A DNA stretch of 64,000 bases, taken from contig CALEDJ010000005.1 in assembly GCA_937951485.1 (NCBI GenBank), forward strand, positions 124,001-188,000. Reading direction: 5' to 3'. Every line of letters begins with the position of its first letter. Position 1 is the first letter of the stretch. The stretch is from an uncultured bacterium (lineage in GTDB: Bacteria; Hydrogenedentota; Hydrogenedentia; Hydrogenedentales; CAILVY01). Both the position numbers and the translations under genes were made by a program. Positions 58,790 through 64,000 of the stretch are shown here, piece by piece. The notes under the pieces are model-generated. The model saw only the letters and a list, made by a program, of their open reading frames with translations, made no database searches and had not been told where the DNA came from.

Positions 58790-59478
58790 ACGCCGAAAAG
58801 CGCAAACAAATCCTCCAGCGGCTCATGCTGGCGGTCTGGGCGATGGTCACGTTGGTCCTGGTCTTCTGTCTTGTGCTGCTCATGAACGAAATGACGAAGC
58901 GCGGCCGGGACCCCTTCGCCGCCATCGCCCCCGCGCCGGCGGCTGAAGCCCCTTCCCCGATTGCGGCGCAGGACCGCATCCGGGCGGACGCGATGGCGAC
59001 CACGCGGGAAATCGTCTGCTATTTCGGCACAGGCGACGGACGCGCGCTCTCCCCGGAAACACACGCCATCGAGTTCAGCGATTCCACCGTGGAGAACTGT
59101 CGGCGCGCGCTGAAGGCGCTTATCGCCGGTCCGCGCGACATTCTTGCGCCGGTCCTGCCGGCGACGGCCCAGGTGCGCGCCTTATATCTGCTCGAAGAAG
59201 GGGAACTGGTGGTTGATTTTTCGCGTGAACTGCTTTCGGAACACGCGAGGTTCAAGAGCGCCGCGCTCGAAGCGCTGATGGTCTATGCGGTGGTGAACAC
59301 ATTGACGCAGCCGGCGTTGCAAGCGCCCTCGGACATGACGGTGCGCCGTGTGCGGTTTTTGTTCGAGGGGTCGCCGCCCCAGGAGATATTTCCGGCGCAT
59401 CTGGATTTGAGCGAACCCGTGGCGCCTGACGCGCGGTGGGTTGAGCAAACAGCGCAGGATGCGCTTTCCCATGGGTGA
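58786..59478 (+). CDS. GerMN domain protein
   Basis: From GTG 58786, overlapping the amidase stop, with GGGGAGGGCG upstream, this is a 230-residue protein with a membrane anchor (about 12-35, 'LMLAVWAMVTLVLVFCLVLLM'). A GerMN domain follows: 'TVENCRRALKALIAGPRDI', 'LPATAQVRALYLLEEGELVVDFSRELLSEHARFKSAALEALMVYAVVNTLTQ', then 'VRRVRFLFEG'. GerMN domains occur in sporulation and in Gram-negative envelope proteins and often neighbour amidases. It probably assists the amidase at the peptidoglycan. The ORF track wrongly extends it 274 residues into the amidase gene. Confidence 0.85.
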   Translation: MNAEKRKQILQRLMLAVWAMVTLVLVFCLVLLMNEMTKRGRDPFAAIAPAPAAEAPSPIAAQDRIRADAMATTREIVCYFGTGDGRALSPETHAIEFSDSTVENCRRALKALIAGPRDILAPVLPATAQVRALYLLEEGELVVDFSRELLSEHARFKSAALEALMVYAVVNTLTQPALQAPSDMTVRRVRFLFEGSPPQEIFPAHLDLSEPVAPDARWVEQTAQDALSHG

Positions 59479-60274
59479 TTGCGACCGTCCCATCGGGGTA
59501 TTCGATTCCGGTGTCGGCGGCCTGACCGTGTTTCGGCAGATTGCGCGGCAGGCGCCCCGGGAGTCGCTTATCTATCTGGGCGATACGGCCCGGGTCCCGT
59601 ATGGCACAAAATCCCCGCAGACCGTCATCCGTTATGCGCGCGCCTGCGCGGCGCTCCTGCTGGAACGCGGCATCAAGATGCTGGTCGTCGCCTGCAATAC
59701 GGCATCCGCTTTTGCGATCGATGCACTGCGCGACGGCCTGGATGTGCCTGTAATCGGCGTCATCGAACCGGGTGCGCGCGCCGCCGCGCGCAAGAGCCGC
59801 ACAGGCCGCATCGGGGTCATCGGCACCGTGGGCACGGTCGCCAGCGGCGCGTATGAGAAGGCCATCGCCGGTGTTGCGCCGCAGGCGCGGGTATTCGCCC
59901 GGGCGTGCCCGTTGTTCGTGCCGCTGGCGGAGGAGGGGTGGACGGAAGGTCCGGTGCCGGAATCGGTCGCCCAGACCTATCTCGCGGCGCTGCTCGACCA
60001 CGGCATTGACACGCTGGTGCTGGGATGCACACACTATCCCCTGCTGGCGGGCGTGATTGCGCGGGCCGCCGGCCCGGCGGTGGCGCTTGTGGACAGTGCG
60101 GAAGAGACCGCCGGGGCGGTCCGGGAAACTTTGGAGGCGCTGGCCTTGTCGCGCCAGTCCGCCGACCCGCCGACGCGCCGCTTTCTGGTCAGCGATGACC
60201 CGGATGGATTCGAGCGCATCGGCCGCCGTTTCCTGGGCTGCGAGATGGACTATGTGGAATGGGTGGACTGCTGA
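59471..60274 (+). CDS. murI: Glutamate racemase
   Basis: This 267-residue enzyme makes D-glutamate for peptidoglycan. Motifs are 'GVFDSGVGGLTVFRQI' (substrate Asp/Ser), 'LVVACNTASAFAID' (first catalytic Cys) and 'TLVLGCTHYPLLAGVI' (second catalytic Cys). Length is normal. ATG 59471 overlaps the end of the GerMN gene by 8 bp, and the stop overlaps the next start (TGATG), so the genes are translationally coupled. Confidence 0.96.
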   Translation: MGDCDRPIGVFDSGVGGLTVFRQIARQAPRESLIYLGDTARVPYGTKSPQTVIRYARACAALLLERGIKMLVVACNTASAFAIDALRDGLDVPVIGVIEPGARAAARKSRTGRIGVIGTVGTVASGAYEKAIAGVAPQARVFARACPLFVPLAEEGWTEGPVPESVAQTYLAALLDHGIDTLVLGCTHYPLLAGVIARAAGPAVALVDSAEETAGAVRETLEALALSRQSADPPTRRFLVSDDPDGFERIGRRFLGCEMDYVEWVDC

Positions 60275-61914
60275 TGCCCGGTGCCAAGACGCCAACGCCG
60301 ACAAAAGCCAAGGGCGCGCCTCCGCCGCCCGCGCCGCGTGGCGCGGGCCGGAGCGCCCGGCTGTATTATTTTTTTCTGGTGAGCGCCATTCTCGCCGCGC
60401 TGGCCGCCGCCGCCGCGCTGCTGATCCAGTTTTTTGAAACCCGACCTCTGAATCTGCGTCATCACAGCGCACGCCTCGCCACCATCGCTGAACAAACGCT
60501 CGTCGAGCATTTCGTGCCCGCGGAGAGCATCCGGCGTCATCCCTCGGAAGTCCGGCGCGATGACGGCGCGGTGTGGGACTTTTATCTCTTCGATGCGGAA
60601 GCGCCGCGCCACGCCGCCGTGGATGGCGTGGTGCAGGTGCTGCGCGAAGCCATGCTCAGGCATTACGTCAATACCGCGGACGCGCCGGAGGAAGGCGGCG
60701 CGCGCCGCATCTCCCTGTCGCTCGGTGAACGGGAATTCGCCCGATTCATACTGCGGCCCGCCCCCCCGCCGCGTATCATGCGACGGGACCTGCGCGCCTC
60801 CTGCGAACGCCTCGCGCGGGAAATCGAGCAGTTGTTTCCCGACGCGCTGCAACGCGACGGCGCCCTGGACCGCGAGGATGACGCCGCACGGTGGACCTTC
60901 ACGCGACTTCGGGTGCGCGGCGCGGCGGAACTCCGTCCGGGCGATTTGCTCGAACGGATCGGCGCGGTGATTGGAACGCTGGATATCGCCGCCACGACGC
61001 GGGAGGATGCCGCCGGAGCGGTCGTGGTGGACATCGCCTGTTCCGGCAAACCCGCCGTCGAAATCCGTTTCGCGGCTCCCGCGTCCGCTGAGACCCCGCC
61101 CCCCCCGCCGGAAAGCGCCCCAACGACGGCGCCGCCGGAAGCGCATAAGGAGGAAACCGGCCTTTCCGCTTCGGAGGAAATGCCACAGGAAGTCCCGGAA
61201 GCCGATGCCGTCGCACTGGAGGAGCCGGAAACTGCTGCGCCGATACCGGCGAAGGTCGCACGCGTGGCCATTGTTCTCGACGACGGCGGCTACGGAGGTG
61301 AGGTCACGGACCGGGTGCTGGACCTCGACACGCGGCTGACCCTGGCCATCCTCCCCAATACGCCTTTCGCCAAGAGCACCGCAGCGCGCGCGACCGAAAA
61401 GGGCTTCGAGGTGATGCTGCACATGCCGATGGAAACGGATGGCAATGCCGTCAAGCCGTTTCCCGGCGAGATCAGCCCTGCAATGGACCGCAAGGAGATT
61501 CAACGATTGACCCGTGACGCCATTGATCAGGTTCCCGGCGCGCGCGGCGTGAACAATCACCGGGGTTCGCGCTTCACCGAAGATGCGGCGCGGCTGAATG
61601 ACTTCTTCGATGTGCTCAAGGAGGAACGGCTCTATTTTTTGGACAGCCGCACCCACGCCGCTTCCAGAGCCTATGATGTCGCCCGCGAAAAGGGTGTGCC
61701 CGCCGCCGCGCGCGACGTGTTTCTGGACAATCACGCGGACACCGAGTATATCCGCAACCAACTGGCGAAACTCGTGGAGAAGGCCAAACGACAGGGCAGC
61801 GCCATCGGCATCGGCCACTTCCGCAACGCCACCGCCGAGGTGCTGGCGGAAGAACTGCCAAGATTGCTCGAAGCCGGCGTGGAACTGGTCCCCGCTTCGG
61901 AATTGGTCCAATGA
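60274..61914 (+). CDS. Divergent polysaccharide deacetylase (YibQ/DUF610)
   Basis: This 546-residue membrane-anchored protein has a Pro/Ala-rich start, one membrane helix (about 28-48, 'YYFFLVSAILAALAAAAALLI'), a middle domain of unknown fold (about 60-270) and a Pro/Glu linker. The C-terminal Deac2 domain (about 325-545) reads 'RVAIVLDDGGYGGEVTDRVL', 'LTLAILPNTPFAKSTAARA', 'EVMLHMPMETDG', 'RGVNNHRGSRFTEDAARLNDFF' and 'FLDSRTHAAS'. The family relates to NodB-type deacetylases and is often beside envelope amidases. The start shares its first base with the murI stop. Confidence 0.85.
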   Translation: MPGAKTPTPTKAKGAPPPPAPRGAGRSARLYYFFLVSAILAALAAAAALLIQFFETRPLNLRHHSARLATIAEQTLVEHFVPAESIRRHPSEVRRDDGAVWDFYLFDAEAPRHAAVDGVVQVLREAMLRHYVNTADAPEEGGARRISLSLGEREFARFILRPAPPPRIMRRDLRASCERLAREIEQLFPDALQRDGALDREDDAARWTFTRLRVRGAAELRPGDLLERIGAVIGTLDIAATTREDAAGAVVVDIACSGKPAVEIRFAAPASAETPPPPPESAPTTAPPEAHKEETGLSASEEMPQEVPEADAVALEEPETAAPIPAKVARVAIVLDDGGYGGEVTDRVLDLDTRLTLAILPNTPFAKSTAARATEKGFEVMLHMPMETDGNAVKPFPGEISPAMDRKEIQRLTRDAIDQVPGARGVNNHRGSRFTEDAARLNDFFDVLKEERLYFLDSRTHAASRAYDVAREKGVPAAARDVFLDNHADTEYIRNQLAKLVEKAKRQGSAIGIGHFRNATAEVLAEELPRLLEAGVELVPASELVQ

Positions 61915-62894
61915 CAAGCATTCTGGGCATCGAAACCTCCTGTGACGAGACCGGCGTGGCCGTGGTGGCCGACGGGCGGCGGGTGCTCGCCAATGAAGTG
62001 GCCTCGCAAATTGACATCCACAAGGAATTCGGCGGCGTGGTGCCGGAGATCGCCTCGCGGCAACACACGCGGGTCATCTCGCAATTGACGCGGAAGGCAC
62101 TCGGCATCGCAGGCATTGAAATCCCCGACGCGGTGGCGGTCACGCGCGGCCCCGGGCTGATGGGGTCGCTGCTGGTGGGACTCTGTTTCGCGAAGGCGAT
62201 TGCCTATGCCTGGAACAAACCGCTGATCGGCGTACACCACATCGAGGGGCACATCTTCGCCGCCATGCTCTGCGATTCCCCCCCGGAATTCCCCTTCCTT
62301 GCGCTCGTGGTCAGCGGCGGCCACACGCAACTCGTGGATTGTCCCGCGCCGCACCAATACGCCATACTCGGCGCCACCCGCGACGATGCCGTCGGAGAAT
62401 GCTTCGACAAGGTGGCGCGCCTGCTCGGATTGCCCTATCCCGGCGGACCCAGCATCCAGAAAGCCGCCGAAGGCGGCGACCCTCAGGCCTTTCGGTTCCC
62501 GCGCGCCATGCTCGATGCGCCTCACCTCGATTTCAGTTACAGCGGCCTGAAGACCGCCGTGCTCTACACCCTCCGCGATGACCCCGGCGCAAAGGACCGC
62601 CTGCCCGATCTCGCCGCAAGTTTTCAGGAGGCCGCCGTGGACGCGCTGCTGGCCAAGACGCGCCAGGCCATGCGCGAAACCGGCGCGCGCCGCCTGGTGC
62701 TCGCGGGCGGCGTCGCCGCCAACCGGCGCCTGCGCGAACGGCTTCTGGCGGATATTGACGGCGACGTGTTTCTTCCACCCTTCGCCTACTGCCTCGACAA
62801 CGGCGCGATGATCGCCGCCGCCGCCGATTCGCGGCTGCGGCATGGCCTGACCGACCCGCTCACCATCACCCCCGACGCCGCGCTGCCGCTGTAA
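61911..62894 (+). CDS. tsaD: tRNA threonylcarbamoyladenosine transferase
   Basis: This 327-residue enzyme transfers the threonylcarbamoyl group to A37 of tRNAs reading ANN codons. Signatures are 'ILGIETSCDETGVAVV', 'VPEIASRQHTRVI' (first metal His) and 'VGVHHIEGHIFA'-type 'GVHHIEGHIFAAML' (metal His pair). Substrate and ATP loops 'LVVSGGHTQLV', 'GGPSIQKAAEGG' and 'VLAGGVAANRRLRERL' follow. It is full length. ATGA overlap with the deacetylase gene places it at the end of the run. Confidence 0.97.
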   Translation: MTSILGIETSCDETGVAVVADGRRVLANEVASQIDIHKEFGGVVPEIASRQHTRVISQLTRKALGIAGIEIPDAVAVTRGPGLMGSLLVGLCFAKAIAYAWNKPLIGVHHIEGHIFAAMLCDSPPEFPFLALVVSGGHTQLVDCPAPHQYAILGATRDDAVGECFDKVARLLGLPYPGGPSIQKAAEGGDPQAFRFPRAMLDAPHLDFSYSGLKTAVLYTLRDDPGAKDRLPDLAASFQEAAVDALLAKTRQAMRETGARRLVLAGGVAANRRLRERLLADIDGDVFLPPFAYCLDNGAMIAAAADSRLRHGLTDPLTITPDAALPL

Positions 62895-63004
62895 GGGGCG
62901 CTCGTTTGGCACGCAAAACGGGGGCAGGTGCGGCGCGTCCGGGGACGCGGCGTTCATTGGTGCACGATGATTCTTGGGTGGCATTGCTACGAATCCGGAT
63001 GTTT

Positions 63005-63065
63005 TTGACCCGAAGCCGTGTCGTGTATTACTATTCACAAGCGATATGTCTGATGGTGCATAACG
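63005..63065 (+). promoter_or_regulatory. Promoter and ModE-like operator
   Basis: TTGACC (63005-63010), 18 bp, TACTAT (63029-63034) is a plausible sigma-70 promoter. CGATATG (63042-63048), 10 bp, CATAACG (63059-63065) is an inverted repeat just downstream, similar in half-site and spacing to ModE boxes. The regulator two genes down has a ModE-like DNA-binding domain. Confidence 0.45.
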
Positions 63066-63077
63066 GGAGCAGGAACG

Positions 63078-63269
63078 ATGGAAGATCGGGATGCGTTGAT
63101 GGAGGCCGTGAAGCAGGCGGCGGTCGAGCGGGATGGGCGGATGACGCTGTCCTGCGCGGAGGCGTTTACGCTGGCGCGGAGCCTTGGCGCGAATCCGGGC
63201 GCCGTCGGCGCGGCGTGCAACGAGGCCGATGTCAGGATTGTGCAATGCCAGTTGGGTTGCTTCAAGTGA
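63078..63269 (+). CDS. Small conserved protein ending in CQLGCF
   Basis: This is a 63-residue soluble protein. It is helical, with 'MTLSCAEAFTLARSLGANPGAVGAACNEADVRIVQCQLGCFK'. The C-terminal 'R(I)V(x)CQLG(C/L)F' pattern is found in small uncharacterised proteins of anaerobes that lie beside ModE-like regulators. The three Cys (in SCAEA, AACNEA and QCQLGCF) could bind metal; this is inference. ATG 63078 has GGGAGCAGG upstream. Its stop overlaps the next gene's start (TGATG). Confidence 0.75.
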   Translation: MEDRDALMEAVKQAAVERDGRMTLSCAEAFTLARSLGANPGAVGAACNEADVRIVQCQLGCFK

Positions 63270-63643
63270 TGGCCGTGGCATCGCAGAGAAAAGGCGCCAT
63301 TCGGCCGGGCTTCAACGTCTGGCTTCGCGGCGCGGACCCGAAAGCGGTGTTCGGACGGGGGAAGTGGCGTCTGTTGGAGGCGATCGAATGCGAGGGTTCG
63401 CTGCGTGCGGCGGCGGATGCGCTGGGGATCAGTTACCGCAAGGCGTGGGGCGATTTGCGGGAGGCGGAGGCGGCGCTGGGCGTGATGCTGCTGGCGCGGC
63501 GGCGTGGGGGCAGCGACGGCGGCAGGTCCACGCTTACGGATGCGGGCAGGAAATGGCTGCGGGAATACCGCCAGTTTCACGCGCGGGTGGAAAAAGCCGT
63601 GGCCCGGGCCTTCGCGGCGTGGGAAAAAGGGATGCAGCGATGA
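63269..63643 (+). CDS. ModE-like/LysR-type winged-helix regulator (DNA-binding domain only)
   Basis: From ATG 63269 this is a 124-residue protein, a single winged helix-turn-helix: 'FGRGKWRLLEAIECEGSLRAAADALGISYRKAWGDLREAEAALG' and 'STLTDAGRKWLREYRQFH'. It matches the N-terminal domain of ModE, the molybdate-responsive regulator, but lacks the C-terminal molybdate-binding (MOP) domains, so it may sense something else or need a partner. The ORF track's 62906 start runs through the preceding genes. It overlaps both neighbours by a few bases. Confidence 0.85.
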   Translation: MAVASQRKGAIRPGFNVWLRGADPKAVFGRGKWRLLEAIECEGSLRAAADALGISYRKAWGDLREAEAALGVMLLARRRGGSDGGRSTLTDAGRKWLREYRQFHARVEKAVARAFAAWEKGMQR

Positions 63644-63918
63644 AAGATAAAACCAAGTACAGCGACGAACCAATGGGGAGGCTCCGGGTCGTCCCTGATT
63701 TCCTGCTTTCGCCTGAACAACTTGTTCTGAAAGAGGATCAGGTGAAAGTGACCGTTTCCTTGAGCAGGAGGAGCGTCGAATTTTTCAAGAGCATTGCCCG
63801 CAAGCATCATACGTCCTGTCAGAAGATGAACCGGCGTGTGGTGGACCTGTACACCACGCATTATGACGCCGGCGAGCGACGGGCTGCCTGCAGGGCCGGC
63901 GACCGGAGCCGGGCATAG
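63640..63918 (+). CDS. CopG-like ribbon-helix-helix protein (antitoxin-type)
   Basis: From ATG 63640 (ATGA overlap) this is a 92-residue protein. 'VTVSLSRRSVEFFKSIARKHHTSCQKMNRRVVDLYTTHY' is a ribbon-helix-helix motif of the BrnA/CopG antitoxin kind, where the usual segment is 'YQKMIRxLLDxY'. The start, 'TKYSDEPMGRLRVVPDFLLSPEQLVLKEDQ', is also typical. No toxin partner (BrnT-type) is visible in the window; a partner could lie past the right edge. It probably binds DNA and may be a second regulator of the cluster. Confidence 0.7.
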   Translation: MKDKTKYSDEPMGRLRVVPDFLLSPEQLVLKEDQVKVTVSLSRRSVEFFKSIARKHHTSCQKMNRRVVDLYTTHYDAGERRAACRAGDRSRA

Positions 63919-63932
63919 GCATAGGCCTGAAA

Positions 63933-64000
63933 ATGGCATTTGGGATAAAGAAGAAATACGGCATGAGAACAGGAGAAGGAAAACGCAATCAGGGAACGAT
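63933..64000 (+). CDS. Possible start of a gene cut by the window edge
   Basis: ATG 63933 opens a frame 'MAFGIKKKYGMRTGEGKRNQGT' that runs off the right end. AGGAGAAGG at about 63969 followed by CAGGGAACGAT at the very end could instead be the ribosome-binding region of a gene starting at 63999. No family can be named. Confidence 0.2.
   Translation, partial: MAFGIKKKYGMRTGEGKRNQGT

Noticed and set aside
1-64000. tRNA, rRNA, intact insertion sequence or prophage genes
   Set aside because: None recognised on reading; a tRNA scan was not possible here, so short RNA genes could have been missed.

Overview
This window is a chromosome segment of a Gram-negative bacterium. The best fit is Candidatus Hydrogenedentota or a close PVC/FCB relative (Planctomycetota, Lentisphaerota). 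That rests on several things seen here: secreted proteins with long (Gly-Glu)n linkers ending in paired 'LSELLR(V/L)IQFFN' motifs, DUF1080 and ThuA proteins, Tat-exported Gfo/Idh/MocA proteins, a DUF1559 prepilin, a DUF6807 (PmoA) protein, an S1-type sulfatase, and a long type-2-like isoleucyl-tRNA synthetase. The taxonomic call is inference; there is no rRNA, and I saw no tRNA, CRISPR array, prophage or intact insertion sequence.

Layout. 0-4.8 kb: leftward genes for a PepSY-TM protein (cut by the edge), an SGNH hydrolase with TPRs, a DUF6807 protein and a UroD-like protein. 4.8-6.0 kb: a gene desert that holds a near-consensus sigma-54 promoter, palindromic upstream sites and a terminator-like hairpin. 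6.0-12.6 kb: a CecR-type TetR regulator followed by a complete RND efflux system (TolC-like, adaptor, permease). 12.7-15.3 kb: ThuA/DUF1080, a PH-like membrane protein and a CoA-binding protein, all leftward. 16-18.6 kb: a secreted EF-hand protein with three tandem modules. 19-26.6 kb: ileS, a GlmU-like nucleotidyltransferase, a decayed GxxExxY gene, DUF169 and DUF1080 proteins. 26.6-28.8 kb: a rubredoxin-fused glutamate-synthase-like protein and rubrerythrin. 29-34 kb: a ceramidase-like Tat protein and a DUF58 / DUF4129 pair. 34-41.4 kb: HEAT-repeat and Gfo/Idh proteins, a secreted protein, a pilin with a sigma-54 promoter, DUF1844, a 30-residue COX24/AURKAIP1-like protein, and ndk. 41.5-46 kb: an unusual sugar-type ABC importer with the binding protein fused to one permease. 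46-50.5 kb: radical SAM, HAD and sulfatase genes. 51-53.7 kb: methyltransferase-like, SIS isomerase and Gfo/Idh genes in one run. 53.8-55.6 kb: DUF1559 prepilin and a TetR regulator. 56-62.9 kb: a tightly packed cell-envelope run (zinc ribbon, small membrane protein, amidase, GerMN, murI, YibQ, tsaD). 63-64 kb: a ModE-like regulator cluster.

How parts work together. The RND cluster is a self-contained, probably self-regulated efflux unit. The cell-envelope run combines peptidoglycan precursor supply (D-glutamate), peptidoglycan hydrolysis and tRNA modification, with stop/start overlaps at most of the amidase-to-tsaD junctions. Rubrerythrin plus the rubredoxin fusion suggests an anaerobe coping with oxygen. 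The secreted hydrolases, ceramidase-like protein, sulfatase and Gfo/Idh proteins fit a lifestyle of breaking down complex glycans or lipids.

The most notable non-coding signals are the orphan sigma-54 transcription unit at about 5.1-5.7 kb, two further sigma-54-type sites (upstream of the pilin and far upstream of rubrerythrin), a perfect 27-bp inverted repeat, an imperfect 100-bp dispersed repeat and several REP-like families.
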